A stretch of 64,000 bases of DNA from Akkermansia sp. (GCA_017398355.1 JAFQGD010000064.1:1-64000), one strand, 5' to 3'. Positions 1 to 9,253 are shown, counted from the first letter of the stretch. Numbers and translations: made by a program. The notes: generated by a model from the sequence alone, not told the origin.

Positions 1-320
1 CGGCTGCCGGGGTCGAGGCCGATTCGCTGAGCAACCTGCGTGCAGAAGTGGGTGTGGGAGCCACCTACGCCGCCACGGCCAAGACGAGCGTGTACGGCGA
101 AGTGAGCTTCATTGGCGACACGGTGCGCGACAACCCTGCCACCCACCTGGGCGGCACATGCCGAGGCGGAGCGAACCCCGGCCGCGCAGGGATGAACCTG
201 AGCGTGGGAGCCACCCACGCCCTCAATGAAAGCTGGAGCGTGAACGCAGGCTACACCATGGAACTGGTGCCCCATGCCAACAGCCACAGCGCCAACATCG
301 GCGCTACCTATCGCTTCTAA
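1..320 (+). CDS. Autotransporter outer-membrane beta-barrel, C-terminal end (partial)
   Basis: The reading frame is already open at base 3 and runs to a TAA at 318-320, so only about the last 105 residues are present. They alternate polar and hydrophobic residues in short beta strands with Gly-rich turns (VGVGATYAA, NLSVGATHAL, ANIGATYRF) and end in a C-terminal Phe. This is the usual last strand of an autotransporter or porin-like barrel recognised by the BAM machinery. The passenger domain lies outside the window, so the substrate or role of the protein cannot be given. Confidence 0.8.
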   Translation, partial: AAGVEADSLSNLRAEVGVGATYAATAKTSVYGEVSFIGDTVRDNPATHLGGTCRGGANPGRAGMNLSVGATHALNESWSVNAGYTMELVPHANSHSANIGATYRF

Positions 321-343
321 AGCACATCCACACAGGACATACC

Positions 344-376
344 GGGGCGTGGCATGAAAGCATCATGCCACGCCCC
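344..376 (+). terminator. Strong hairpin after the autotransporter gene
   Basis: A perfect 14-bp inverted repeat (344-357 with 363-376, loop AAGCA) lies 24 bases after the stop codon. There is no T-run behind it, so it may act as an mRNA 3'-end stabiliser or an atypical terminator. Confidence 0.55.
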
Positions 377-528
377 AACTATTGAGCCACCGATTCTGTC
401 ACCCTGCGCTACCGACAACTCGGAACGATTGCAGCAAAGGAAAGATTCTTTGATTCGCCCCACATGTAAACAACATGTAGAAGCATTTTTTTGCAAAAAA
501 GGGCAACCACAAGATATTGTACCACCTT

Positions 529-557
529 TTCACAAACCATGCAACATACTTTAATAC
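529..557 (+). promoter_or_regulatory. Possible promoter of the MarR gene
   Basis: TTCACA at 529-534 and TAATAC at 552-557 are separated by 17 bp, upstream of the MarR-family gene. A second, weaker pair (TTGCAA 491-496, TATTGT 515-520) is also present. The surrounding 321-600 gap is AT-rich and I see no other gene in it. Confidence 0.4.
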
Positions 558-600
558 TACCATTTTATCCCTCAAAAGGAGCGTGAAGAGTCAAAATTTT

Positions 601-1128
601 ATGCTTGCAAAATGTCAGCAAAGCCGTAATATCGGAACATCCGAAGCACTTTTACTTATGAAAGAGCGACTCTCCCACATACCTTCCAAGTTGACCGCAG
701 ACGAAGCCCAGCACCTTGCAGATTTCGTGTTATTTTCCCAGCGGAACTGCATTCTCAAGCTCTCGCCGGAGCTGAACCAAGGGCGTGTATCTTACCCGCA
801 ATTTTTTCTTTTGACGTATCTGGCAGAAGAGGAATGCTTGTCCATGAGCAGTATTGCCCGCATGATGGGTCACTCCACAGCCGCCGCAACAGGCATGGTG
901 GACAAACTGCAAGAGCTGGGGTACCTGAAGCGCTACACCGCAGCTGCAGACCGCCGCAAAATCATGGTACGCATCACCGAACAAGGGCAGGAACTCATCG
1001 AGCGTATGCGTGGCAACATCGCACGCGACTTGGCAAGCCTCATGGCTCAAGGCGATATGCCGGTGCGTACATCCAAAGCACGCACCATCATTGCCCGCCA
1101 CAGCACGTCCAAAAACTCCATTTCCTGA
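601..1128 (+). CDS. MarR-family transcriptional regulator
   Basis: A winged-helix DNA-binding protein of about 175 residues, the usual MarR length. The core reads LSMSSIARMMGHSTAAATGMVDKL (quoted here only as the recognition-helix region, first part LSMSSIARMMGH), followed by the wing with DRRK and then ITEQGQELIERM, the standard end of a MarR HTH. Such proteins are dimers that repress nearby or distant genes and respond to small ligands. The ATG at 601 is chosen by default: an in-frame GTG at 583 and an ATG at 658 (MKERLSH) are also possible, and an AAAAGGAG at 574-581 does not sit at a good distance from any of them. The target genes cannot be told from the context; the YfiH-family gene follows 29 bases downstream. 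Confidence 0.85.
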   Translation: MLAKCQQSRNIGTSEALLLMKERLSHIPSKLTADEAQHLADFVLFSQRNCILKLSPELNQGRVSYPQFFLLTYLAEEECLSMSSIARMMGHSTAAATGMVDKLQELGYLKRYTAAADRRKIMVRITEQGQELIERMRGNIARDLASLMAQGDMPVRTSKARTIIARHSTSKNSIS

Positions 1129-1157
1129 TTTAGCCTCCCCCCCTATCCCAGCATATT

Positions 1158-1838
1158 ATGTCAGATTTCAAGCCAGCATACCTTGACCGACTGAACGCCG
1201 TACCGGAAAACTTTGCACGTTTCATCACACGCATTCCGGGCGTTCCCACCACCACCGACCGCGCCACCGTCATCGCCGCCCTCACGCCCACACATGAAGC
1301 AGTGTTGCGAGAAGGCGGCATAGAGCCCAAGATGCTCCGCCGCGCTCAACAAGTACACGGCAACAAGGTGGCTTTGGTGGGAGATATCGGTTGCCACTAT
1401 CCCGTTGAAGGGGTGGATGGCCTCATCTGCGGAGCCAAGGCTGACTGTTGCTTGGGTATTTATGTGGCAGATTGTGCCGCGATTTGGATATATGATGCAG
1501 GGACAGGGTGCCGTGCGTTGCTGCATTCCGGGAAACTGGGTACCCAACAAAATATAGCAGAAGAAGCCATCCACAAAATGCACAAGATTTTTGGCACAGT
1601 GCCCTCCAACTGCATTGCGGTGATTTCCCCCTGCATACGCCCCCCTCACTACGAGGTGGATATTCCCACGGCTATCAAAGAACAACTTTTGGAGCTGGGC
1701 TTGCTGCCCGAAAACATCATCGATAGCGAGCTGGATACAGCCGCAGATTTGGAGACTTTCTACTCCTACCGCATCGAAAAGGGCAATACGGGACGCATGC
1801 TCGCTCTCTTTGGACGCATGCCTGAAACGGACGAATGA
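1158..1838 (+). CDS. YfiH/PgeF-family (laccase-domain) protein
   Basis: A 226-residue member of the Cu-oxidase_4 family (YfiH), known as a purine nucleoside phosphorylase/adenosine deaminase-like enzyme that in E. coli (PgeF) also edits wrongly built peptidoglycan precursors. The three usual metal ligands are visible: His in QQVHGN, Cys in VADCAA and His in LLHSGK. The normal HAGWRGT stretch is changed to HSGKLGT here, so the active-site surroundings differ from typical members. The stop overlaps the next start as ATGA, so it is co-translated with the folate cyclo-ligase gene. The function of this divergent copy is inferred from family membership only. Confidence 0.8.
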   Translation: MSDFKPAYLDRLNAVPENFARFITRIPGVPTTTDRATVIAALTPTHEAVLREGGIEPKMLRRAQQVHGNKVALVGDIGCHYPVEGVDGLICGAKADCCLGIYVADCAAIWIYDAGTGCRALLHSGKLGTQQNIAEEAIHKMHKIFGTVPSNCIAVISPCIRPPHYEVDIPTAIKEQLLELGLLPENIIDSELDTAADLETFYSYRIEKGNTGRMLALFGRMPETDE

Positions 1839-2380
1839 CCCCCGGCGAACAAAAGAAAATTCAACGGCAGGCGGCGCTCGCTCGTTTGCGAGCCATACCG
1901 CCCAGCACCCGAGAGGAGTACTCTGCACAACTGCGGGGGCTCCTCTCACTGCATCTGGCCGGCAGAGGCCAAACCATTGCGCTCTACTATCCCCTGCCCC
2001 ACGAAGTCAACTTATTGCCTCTACCACAGAATTACCCGCAGCATCGCTTTGCATTCCCGCGCTGCATGCCCGGTCGTAAGCTGCAATTTCACCACATCAC
2101 CGAGCCGGCAACCCAAATGGAACCCGGAGCTATGGGTATACCGGCTCCGGCCCCGCACCGCCCCATCATCGATGCCCGGGAATTCGACATTGTGATAGTA
2201 CCCGGGGTGGCATTCACCCGAGCCGGAGCCCGCTTGGGATACGGGGGGGGATACTACGACCGCTACCTGCCCCGCTGCAGCCGCGCCAAAATCCTAGCGC
2301 TCGCTTTTCCGGAGCAGATCGTAGAGCATCTTGCCACAGAAGCACACGATTTGCGCCTTCCCCTCATTATCACGCCCTGA
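1835..2380 (+). CDS. 5-formyltetrahydrofolate cyclo-ligase family protein
   Basis: A 181-residue protein with the YgfA/MTHFS signature near the C-terminus: PGVAFTRAGARLGYGGGYYD followed by RYL. This family uses ATP to turn 5-formyl-THF into 5,10-methenyl-THF in the cytosol, recycling an inhibitory folate. The N-terminus has the expected basic helix (KKIQRQAALARLRA). It starts inside the stop codon of the YfiH-family gene (ATGA), showing translational coupling, and is followed by a terminator hairpin at 2385-2427. Confidence 0.92.
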   Translation: MTPGEQKKIQRQAALARLRAIPPSTREEYSAQLRGLLSLHLAGRGQTIALYYPLPHEVNLLPLPQNYPQHRFAFPRCMPGRKLQFHHITEPATQMEPGAMGIPAPAPHRPIIDAREFDIVIVPGVAFTRAGARLGYGGGYYDRYLPRCSRAKILALAFPEQIVEHLATEAHDLRLPLIITP

Positions 2381-2384
2381 ACAC

Positions 2385-2427
2385 ACACGCGCTCACCCCA
2401 TCAGCAGGATAAGCGCGTGTTTCTTTT
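2385..2427 (+). terminator. Rho-independent terminator
   Basis: Perfect 9-bp stem ACACGCGCT (2385-2393) with AGCGCGTGT (2412-2420), 18-base loop, followed by TTCTTTT. It ends the two-gene operon in front of the convergent metG. Confidence 0.75.
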
Positions 2428-2449
2428 GTGTTTGTGATGTTTGGCCGTA

Positions 2450-4075
2450 TCAGCCTTGCTGAGCCGCCTTGCGAGCCGCTTTTGCTGCGGCTTTAGCGGC
2501 TTTCTCTGCCATCTTCTGCTTCTCTTCTTCAGACAAAATTCGGGGGAACACCGGACTGGGAGCCTGTACCGTATGCCCATCTTTCAACAGGCCCCAAGCA
2601 AGAGTTTGCGGGGTGAGGCCGGCTGCATCTACCTGCAACTGGGAAAGGATGCGCTCGGAGGCATCCGGGAGGACGCAAGCAAGCAGGTATCCCACGTGGG
2701 CGCAGCATTCCAGCAAGTGAGCCAGAACACGCTGCAACTCCGGCAGCTTGCTTTCATCCTTGGCCAAGGCCCAAGGCTGTTTCTGCTCAATGTAGCTATT
2801 GCACAAACCTACATGGGCATTCAACGCCGCAAAAGCATCTGCCGTGTTATCTGCCTTCATGCACGCAGAGAAGGTCTGCACCGTATCAGCCATGCTCTTG
2901 CGCAGGGCGGCAGAAAGTTCATCATCCCCATCCGCCACCGTCACAACACCGTTGCAGTAGCGGGTACACATATTGAGGGAACGGTTGGTGAGGTTGCCTA
3001 TATCGTTGGCAAGCTCTGTATTGTAAATCATTTTCAGGCGCTCCGGGTCATAGTCGCTGTCATAGCCGGTCTTGGTATCACGCACAAGATAGTAGCGCAC
3101 CGCCTCGGCGCCAAATACATCGCACAGGTCATTCGGGTCAACGATATTACCCAAGGATTTTGACATCTTCTCGCCCTTGATATTGAGCCACCCATGAACC
3201 AGCAAACGCGGCATGGCTTCATCCGGGAAACCCATGGCATGCAACATGCACAACCAATAAATGCCATGCGCAGGCACCAAGATATCCTTACCGATAACCT
3301 CACACGCAGCAGGCCAAAGCTTGTTGAAATCCGGCATGCCTGCCCCTTCTTCTGCCAAGTACCCGGCAAAGGAAATGTAGTTCACGAGCGCGTCAAACCA
3401 CACATAGGTCACGAAATCCGGGTCAAAGGGCAGCGGGATTCCCCATGAGAGGCGTTCCTTGGGGCGGGAAATACACAAGTCTACCCCAAAGGAGCGTTCG
3501 ATGGCGTTGAGCAGATTCTGACGGCGGAACTCCGGCTCGCACACCGTGGGGTGGTTTGTCACGTAGTCCTTGAGCCACTGCACATGCTGGCTGAGGTTGA
3601 AATACCAGTTTTCCTCCTCCAGTTCGATGACTTCACCCCACTCCGGGCCGAATACGCCTTCTTCGTTGCGTTCCTTGTCTGTCAGGAACTGCTCCTGACG
3701 CACAGAGTAGAAGCCCTTGTAGGCTTTCTTGTACAAGCAGCCGTTTTCTTTCAAATTGGTCAAGATGCGTTGTACACAAGCCTCATGGCGGGGGTCGGTC
3801 GTAGCAGCCCAGCCATCATAGCTGATACCCAAGCGCTTCCAGAGAGCAATGAACTTCTCCGTCACCATATCAGCATATTCCTGGGGCTGCATACCGGCAG
3901 CTTCTGCCTTTTGCTGCACTTTCTGCCCATGCTGGTCTACCCCGGTCAGGAAGAACACTTCCTCGCCACACATTCGGTGCCAGCGAGCCAAGACGTCTGC
4001 CAGTACCTTTTCGTACGCATGCCCGATGTGGGGCGCACCATTCGTGTAGTCAATTGCTGTGGTGATATAATACAT
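2450..4075 (-). CDS. metG: Methionyl-tRNA synthetase
   Basis: A 541-residue class I synthetase that charges tRNA-Met. The N-terminus carries the HIGH motif as HIGHAYEK after TTAIDYTNGAP, and the KMSKS loop is present as GEKMSKSLGN. The region after TGVDQHGQKV lacks the Cys-rich zinc knuckle of the E. coli enzyme, as in the shorter bacterial form, and there is no EMAP-like tRNA-binding tail. The last 30 residues are an Ala/Lys-rich helix. It is transcribed alone from a promoter (4085-4113) whose -10 box ends 9 bases before the ATG, so the mRNA is probably leaderless. Confidence 0.97.
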   Translation of the reverse strand: MYYITTAIDYTNGAPHIGHAYEKVLADVLARWHRMCGEEVFFLTGVDQHGQKVQQKAEAAGMQPQEYADMVTEKFIALWKRLGISYDGWAATTDPRHEACVQRILTNLKENGCLYKKAYKGFYSVRQEQFLTDKERNEEGVFGPEWGEVIELEEENWYFNLSQHVQWLKDYVTNHPTVCEPEFRRQNLLNAIERSFGVDLCISRPKERLSWGIPLPFDPDFVTYVWFDALVNYISFAGYLAEEGAGMPDFNKLWPAACEVIGKDILVPAHGIYWLCMLHAMGFPDEAMPRLLVHGWLNIKGEKMSKSLGNIVDPNDLCDVFGAEAVRYYLVRDTKTGYDSDYDPERLKMIYNTELANDIGNLTNRSLNMCTRYCNGVVTVADGDDELSAALRKSMADTVQTFSACMKADNTADAFAALNAHVGLCNSYIEQKQPWALAKDESKLPELQRVLAHLLECCAHVGYLLACVLPDASERILSQLQVDAAGLTPQTLAWGLLKDGHTVQAPSPVFPRILSEEEKQKMAEKAAKAAAKAARKAAQQG

Positions 4076-4084
4076 AGCGCGGGG

Positions 4085-4113
4085 ATTCTACCACGCCACC
4101 CCGCGCAAAGCAA
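4085..4113 (-). promoter_or_regulatory. metG promoter with overlapping inverted repeat
   Basis: On the minus strand TTGCTT (4113-4108), a 17-bp spacer, then TAGAAT (4090-4085). An 8-bp perfect inverted repeat GCGCGGGG (4077-4084) / CCCCGCGC (4099-4106) brackets the -10 box and the expected start site, so it could be an operator or a coincidence. Confidence 0.6.
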
Positions 4114-4165
4114 GGGCAATGCAAGAAGAAATCCGGCCTTTTTTATGCCATACAGGGCATTCTGC

Positions 4166-4194
4166 TTGAATCGACCGAGTCTAAAGTGTAAAAT
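4166..4194 (+). promoter_or_regulatory. Promoter of the AI-2E permease-lysA operon
   Basis: TTGAAT at 4166-4171, 17-bp spacer, TAAAAT at 4189-4194. The first ATG (4205) is only 10 bases past the -10 box. Confidence 0.65.
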
Positions 4195-4204
4195 TGACGC
4201 GCTT

Positions 4205-5320
4205 ATGCAGGATATGGAGCCAAATAATCAACAAGAAAGTGGCACATTAAAGCGCGGTAGCTTAGGAGATGGAGCGAGGGCTCTTCTCACCGCCGCGGCA
4301 GCAATCATCGTGCTATTTGGTTTGCGAGAGTCCAGAGATTTGCTCGTCCCCATCATGATGGCTTGTTTCTTGGCAATCATCAGCTATCCTCTCACGGATT
4401 TATTGCGTAGATTTCTGCGTTTCCCTCATTGGTTGGCCGTCACTTTTACCGTTGTGGTAGACTGCGGCGTTATTTTCGGCATCATTAGCCTCATCAAGTT
4501 CTTGGCTGCCGACATGCGCAGCACCCTACAGGGAGACTTAGTCACGCGTTTTGCAGAAAAGTTCAACCAAGTCATGACTTGGCTGGATCAAATGGGCATG
4601 GGCGAAGATGCGCGCAAGCTGGTAGAATCCCCGCAGGATATTTTGAATCCACAGCAATTGCTTTCCATTTCGCAAGCCATTACCAGCCAAGTTCTCTCCT
4701 TCATGTCCGTGTGTACGCTTGTGCTGATTCTCATGACTTTCCTTTTGGGAGAAGCTCCGCTTTTCCGCCGCAATTTCCGCACTCTTCCCAATAGCATTCA
4801 GGGCAAAAACGAAGTCATCTCCGCGCTGCGAGGCGTGCAACGCTACCTTTTCATCAAAACAATTGCAAGCGCCTGCACCGGTCTGTTAGCTTGGAGCCTC
4901 TGCGCAGCCATGGATGTGCCCTTTGCTTTCCTCTGGGGCTTTGTTGCCTATGTTCTCAACTACATTCCTACCATCGGTTCCATCGTAGCCGCCATACCGC
5001 CCATTCTCATGGCGTTACTTCTGGGTAGTTGGGGGGATGCATTCGTTGTGACCGGTGGCTATATTGCCATCAATTTTGCCATAGGCAACGGTATTGAGCC
5101 ATTGTTTCTCGGGCGCCAATTCGGTATTGCTACTTCAGTTGTGCTTCTTTCCGTATTGCTTTGGGGCTGGGTATGGGGTCCCATGGGTATGTTGATAGCA
5201 GTGCCCATCACCGTATTGATTAAGTTGGCACTCAAGAACTCACCGGACCTCTCGTGGGTGGCACTCATCATTGATGACACCCCGACGGACAACGATTCTC
5301 AAAACACCAAATTAAACTGA
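4205..5320 (+). CDS. AI-2E family transporter (PerM/YdiK type)
   Basis: A 371-residue inner-membrane protein of the UPF0118/AI-2E exporter family. It has a hydrophobic N-terminal pair (AAAAIIVLFGL and LLVPIMMACFLAIISYPLTD), an extra-membrane segment around residues 115-180, and a C-terminal bundle with the family motif ALLWGFVAYVLNYIPTIGS in the form FAFLWGFVAYVLNYIPTIGS. Members are proposed exporters or Na+/H+ antiporters, so the substrate is not known here. The frame stays open far upstream across metG, but the promoter position supports a start at 4205 or 4214. lysA follows 4 bases downstream. Confidence 0.88.
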   Translation: MQDMEPNNQQESGTLKRGSLGDGARALLTAAAAIIVLFGLRESRDLLVPIMMACFLAIISYPLTDLLRRFLRFPHWLAVTFTVVVDCGVIFGIISLIKFLAADMRSTLQGDLVTRFAEKFNQVMTWLDQMGMGEDARKLVESPQDILNPQQLLSISQAITSQVLSFMSVCTLVLILMTFLLGEAPLFRRNFRTLPNSIQGKNEVISALRGVQRYLFIKTIASACTGLLAWSLCAAMDVPFAFLWGFVAYVLNYIPTIGSIVAAIPPILMALLLGSWGDAFVVTGGYIAINFAIGNGIEPLFLGRQFGIATSVVLLSVLLWGWVWGPMGMLIAVPITVLIKLALKNSPDLSWVALIIDDTPTDNDSQNTKLN

Positions 5321-5324
5321 TTCT

Positions 5325-6611
5325 ATGCACGCATTTGCCTACAAAGACGGGGCTCTCTGCTGCGAGGGGGTAAAGCTCGCAAACATAGCAGAGGCCGTTG
5401 GCACACCCACCTTTGTTTACAGCAAGAAAACAATTTTGGATGATGTGGCGGAGCTACAAGAAGCCTTAGCCCCCTTGGGGGCACACGTGGCTTACGCTGT
5501 AAAAGCCTGCTCCAACAAAGCGATCTTGAATATGATGGCAAAAATGGGTGTCGGCTTTGACATCGTATCCGGAGGGGAGCTCTGGAGGGTCATCAATGCC
5601 GGGGGAAATCCCACGTTGTGTACCTATGCCGGTGTAGCCAAGACGGAACCGGAGATTCGCTACGCTTTGGAGCATGGTATCTACTGCATCAATTGCGAGA
5701 GCGAGAATGAGTTGCGAGAAATCAACCGCATAGCCGGAGAAATGGGCATCAAGGCACCCGTGGCGGTCCGTGTGAATCCTCATGTGGATGCTCACACGCA
5801 CAAATACATCACCACCGGAACAAATGAAAACAAATTCGGTGTAGATATCACGCGCATTGAAGAGCTTTATGCCACCATTGCAGCGGAAATGCCCAATCTG
5901 CACATCAAAGGTCTGCAAATGCACATCGGCTCGCAGCTGACGGAGGTGGAACCCTTTGTCAAAGCCATTCAAAAGGTGAGCCCGATTGCCGCCAAGTTTA
6001 AAGAACTGTACCATATCGAGTTCTGGAGCATTGGCGGGGGAATCGGTATCGTATACGATGGTTGCTTGGCCTCCGGGCAGCCGGAATGGTGGGCTGCACG
6101 CCCCGAACAAATTACCATCCGCAGCTATGCAGAGGCTATCATCCCCCTCTTGAAGCCGCTGGGGCTCAAAATACTCATCGAGCCGGGGCGGCGCATCGTG
6201 GGCAATGCCGCCGTCTTGCTCACCCGCTGTGTCTACGAAAAGAAGGGGGAAGCCAAGACCTTCAAAATGATAGATGCAGGCATGAACGACATCATTCGCC
6301 CGGCCCTCTACGAAGGTTACCACGAGATTTGGCCGGTTGCCGAGCATAAGGGAGACACCATTACAGCCGATATCGTGGGTCCCATCTGTGAATCCGGTGA
6401 TTTTCAGGCCCAGAACCGAGAAATTGCGGATGTGAAACCCGGTGAGTTGCTGGCAGAGATGAGCGCCGGGGCCTATGGCTTCAGCATGGCCTCCACCTAC
6501 AACTCCCGCCCCCTTGCCGCCGAGGTACTGGTAGATGGCGACAAATGGCACATCATCCGCCACCGCCAAACGCTGGAGCAAATGGTGCAAGGCGAATGCC
6601 TGCCGGAGTAA
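5325..6611 (+). CDS. lysA: Diaminopimelate decarboxylase
   Basis: A 428-residue PLP enzyme that removes CO2 from meso-diaminopimelate to give L-lysine. The PLP lysine is in HVAYAVKACSN near residue 60, the Gly-rich phosphate-binding stretch is SIGGGIGIVYDG, and the C-terminal active-site motifs ESGD (GPICESGDFQ) and GAYGFSMASTYNSRP are present. Length fits LysA. It is the second gene of an operon with the AI-2E permease; a 16-bp hairpin terminator follows at 6631. Confidence 0.97.
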   Translation: MHAFAYKDGALCCEGVKLANIAEAVGTPTFVYSKKTILDDVAELQEALAPLGAHVAYAVKACSNKAILNMMAKMGVGFDIVSGGELWRVINAGGNPTLCTYAGVAKTEPEIRYALEHGIYCINCESENELREINRIAGEMGIKAPVAVRVNPHVDAHTHKYITTGTNENKFGVDITRIEELYATIAAEMPNLHIKGLQMHIGSQLTEVEPFVKAIQKVSPIAAKFKELYHIEFWSIGGGIGIVYDGCLASGQPEWWAARPEQITIRSYAEAIIPLLKPLGLKILIEPGRRIVGNAAVLLTRCVYEKKGEAKTFKMIDAGMNDIIRPALYEGYHEIWPVAEHKGDTITADIVGPICESGDFQAQNREIADVKPGELLAEMSAGAYGFSMASTYNSRPLAAEVLVDGDKWHIIRHRQTLEQMVQGECLPE

Positions 6612-6630
6612 AAATTTCTCTACTCATTGA

Positions 6631-6680
6631 TAAAACAAGAGAGCTCGCGAATACGTGAGCTCTCTTGTTTTATCTTTTTT
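6631..6680. terminator. Bidirectional terminator
   Basis: Perfect 16-bp stem (6631-6646 with 6657-6672), 10-base loop, then TCTTTTTT on the plus strand and A-rich sequence in front that gives T-rich output on the minus strand. It separates lysA from the convergent aldehyde dehydrogenase gene. Confidence 0.9.
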
Positions 6681-6696
6681 GGGGGGAAACGACTCG

Positions 6697-8061
6697 TCAA
6701 CGCAGGAAGAATCTCAGCAACTTTTCACCCAAGGTATTGTAGGGATGGTAGCGGAAGGGCAAATCAAGCCAATTGGCTTTTTTGAGGATGGATTTGTAAT
6801 GGGTAAAGGTATCAAACCCGGCTTTACCGTGGTATGAGCCCATACCGCTATCCCCAATCCCCCCGAAAGGTAATCCATGCACAGCCAAGTGAATGATGGT
6901 ATCATTCACACAGCCACCACCAAACGAAAGGTGCTGCACAAAACGCTTCTCCGTGCTCGAATTGGTCGTAAAGAGGTAGGATGCCAACGGGCGCGGGCGA
7001 GAGAGAACAAAATGCTCCACCTCTTCCCACTTCCCATATGTAAGCAAGGGAAGAATAGGGCCGAAAATTTCTTGCTGCATGACAGGTGAGGCCGATGTCA
7101 CATCCACCAAAAGAGTGGGTTCTATGCGCAGCGTTTCTACATCCCCCTTCCCCCCGATGATGGGTGTAACGCCCTCCATCAAGCCCATCAAGCGCTCAAA
7201 ATGGCGCTTGTTGACAATATGGGTAAACTCCGTGTTCTGCAAGGGAGCCTCCCCCAACATACGCTTGACTTCCGCACGATAAGCCTCAATGAATTCCTGC
7301 TTGCGACTGTGGTGTATGAGCAGATAATCCGGGGCCACACAGGTCTGCCCGGCATTGAGAATCTTGCCGAACGCAATGCGGCGGGCTGCCACGCCGATAT
7401 CAGCCGTTTCATCCACAATGCAGGGGCTCTTGCCGCCCAGCTCCAAGGTAACCGGCGTGAGATGACGGGCTGCCGCCTCCATGACGACATGCCCCACTAC
7501 CGGGCTACCGGTGAAAAAGATGTAGTCAAACTTCTGCTCCAGCAAAGCCCCAATTGATTCACGCCCCCCCAACACCGTCGTAACAAACTCCGGCGGGTAA
7601 AGGCTGCTCAACATGGCTGCTATGACCTCGGAAGTAGCCGGTGTCATGGAGGAAGGCTTCACCACGCAGCAGTTGCCGGCAGATATAGCGGCAGCCAGCG
7701 GGTCCAAGCACAGCAGAATGGGATAATTCCAGGGGCTCATGATGAGAGTCACCCCGTATGGTTCCGGCTCCACCCGGCAGGTGGAAGGAAATTGGGCCAG
7801 CGGTGCAGCTACCCGCTTAGGGCGACTCCAGCGGCGTAAGTGGCTAAGCGTCTCGCGCAAGCCGGCACGCACCATACCAATTTCACTCATGTAGGTTTCA
7901 GTAGCGCATTTGCCCAAGTCTTGCTGCAAAGCTGCGCAAATACGCTCTTCCCACTCCACGAGAGCTCGCTGTAATTTTTTGAGGGCATGGCGGCGGAAGC
8001 GGACATCGCGGGTAGTATGAGTCAGATAAAACTTCCGTTGTTTGGCAACTATATCTTGCAT
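6697..8061 (-). CDS. Aldehyde dehydrogenase (ALDH3-like)
   Basis: A 454-residue NAD(P)-dependent aldehyde dehydrogenase. Visible motifs are SPWNYPILL, the cofactor segment GNCCVVKPSSMTP, VTLELGGKSPCIVD with the catalytic Glu, and the catalytic Cys in NAGQTCVAPDYLL. The shorter length and the C-terminal FGGIGDSGMGSYHGKAGFD region match the class 3/fatty or coniferyl aldehyde group. It is the last gene of an operon, one base after the iron alcohol dehydrogenase, so the pair probably interconverts an alcohol, its aldehyde and the acid. The substrate is not known. Confidence 0.93.
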   Translation of the reverse strand: MQDIVAKQRKFYLTHTTRDVRFRRHALKKLQRALVEWEERICAALQQDLGKCATETYMSEIGMVRAGLRETLSHLRRWSRPKRVAAPLAQFPSTCRVEPEPYGVTLIMSPWNYPILLCLDPLAAAISAGNCCVVKPSSMTPATSEVIAAMLSSLYPPEFVTTVLGGRESIGALLEQKFDYIFFTGSPVVGHVVMEAAARHLTPVTLELGGKSPCIVDETADIGVAARRIAFGKILNAGQTCVAPDYLLIHHSRKQEFIEAYRAEVKRMLGEAPLQNTEFTHIVNKRHFERLMGLMEGVTPIIGGKGDVETLRIEPTLLVDVTSASPVMQQEIFGPILPLLTYGKWEEVEHFVLSRPRPLASYLFTTNSSTEKRFVQHLSFGGGCVNDTIIHLAVHGLPFGGIGDSGMGSYHGKAGFDTFTHYKSILKKANWLDLPFRYHPYNTLGEKLLRFFLR

Positions 8062-8062
8062 A

Positions 8063-9244
8063 TCAATAAGCAGCGTTAAGAATTTCTACTACCTGTTCTT
8101 CTGAAGCAGCACGAGGGTTGACAATGAGTGCACCGTCATTTACCGCAAACTCCGCAACCTTGGCAAAGGATTCTTTCTCTACCCCGGCCTCGCGCAGCGT
8201 TAGTGGTAAGCCGCAAATTTTATTGAGGCGAGCGCCTAATTCCTCGACAAAAGCAATAGCTGCCTCAGCGCGTTTCTCTTTCGGTGTATCAAGTGCGGTA
8301 TCTAGTCCGGCCAACCAAGGCAAGAGTGCTGCATAGGCCTCCGCGCAATGGCTCAGGTTATAACGCATCACATGTGGCAGCAAAATTGTCATCGCCACAG
8401 CATGGGGTACATGGCACACACCACCCAGAGCATGCCCAATCGCATGCACCGCGCCGACCATGGAATTAGAGAAAGCAATACCCGCCATGGTGGATGCCAG
8501 AGCCATGGAAAAGCGGGCTTTTTTGTTGCTGCCATTCCGGGTGGCTTCTTCCACATTTTCTGCAATCATACGGATGGCCGCAGTACCATAAGCGGTGCTC
8601 AGGGGATTGGCTTGCTGGCAGGTGCAAGCCTCAATCGCATGCACCAAGGCATCCATGCCGGTGCTGGCCGTTGCTTTTGGCGGCAAGCCCATAGTCATGC
8701 GGGGGTCAATGACTGCTATATCCGGCTCTACAAAGGGAGAGAGGAACTCCATTTTCACGCCATTGGCATCGTTGCGGATGACCGCCACCCCGGTGCATTC
8801 CGAGCCGGTACCGGCCGTTGTGGGAACCACGACAAAGGGGATGTGCTTGCCGCGGGTCAGATTCTCCACCCCGCTGATGGAGAGAATGTCATCCGTATCC
8901 TGAGAGAGCACCAACCGCACCCCCTTGGCCGTATCAATGACAGAGCCACCCCCCACAGACACGATGGAATCGCAGCCCTGCTCACGATAATAAGCAGCAA
9001 TCTTGTTCACCACAGCCAAGGAGGAATCCACGGGTATATCCGTAAAAGCAGCACCGGCGGTGATTCCCTCCGACTGCATAGCTTCCGTCACCTGCTCCAA
9101 GGTGCCAATTTTGTTCAGCACAGCATCGGAAAGCACCAACGGGCGGGATGCGCCCAGATGCTCCAGCTCAATGGAGATACGCTCAAGCGAAAATTCGCCG
9201 CAGAGCAACTTTACAGCATTCTGAAATTCAAAGTAAGGTGCCAT
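8063..9244 (-). CDS. Iron-containing alcohol dehydrogenase
   Basis: A 393-residue group III alcohol dehydrogenase. The NAD-binding GGGS motif is in SIVSVGGGSVIDTAKGV, and the metal-binding region includes MDALVHAIEACTC and GAVHAIGHALGGVCHVPHA with the iron-liganding histidines. Length is normal. It lies 9 bases after the SCP2-like gene and one base before the aldehyde dehydrogenase gene, all read leftward. Role is inferred as reduction or oxidation of an alcohol/aldehyde pair. Confidence 0.93.
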   Translation of the reverse strand: MAPYFEFQNAVKLLCGEFSLERISIELEHLGASRPLVLSDAVLNKIGTLEQVTEAMQSEGITAGAAFTDIPVDSSLAVVNKIAAYYREQGCDSIVSVGGGSVIDTAKGVRLVLSQDTDDILSISGVENLTRGKHIPFVVVPTTAGTGSECTGVAVIRNDANGVKMEFLSPFVEPDIAVIDPRMTMGLPPKATASTGMDALVHAIEACTCQQANPLSTAYGTAAIRMIAENVEEATRNGSNKKARFSMALASTMAGIAFSNSMVGAVHAIGHALGGVCHVPHAVAMTILLPHVMRYNLSHCAEAYAALLPWLAGLDTALDTPKEKRAEAAIAFVEELGARLNKICGLPLTLREAGVEKESFAKVAEFAVNDGALIVNPRAASEEQVVEILNAAY

Positions 9245-9253
9245 AGCTACAAT

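Noticed and set aside
1161-1949. Minus-strand frame of 262 codons over the YfiH-family gene
   Set aside because: Shadow frame without recognisable motifs, opposite a gene with clear family residues.
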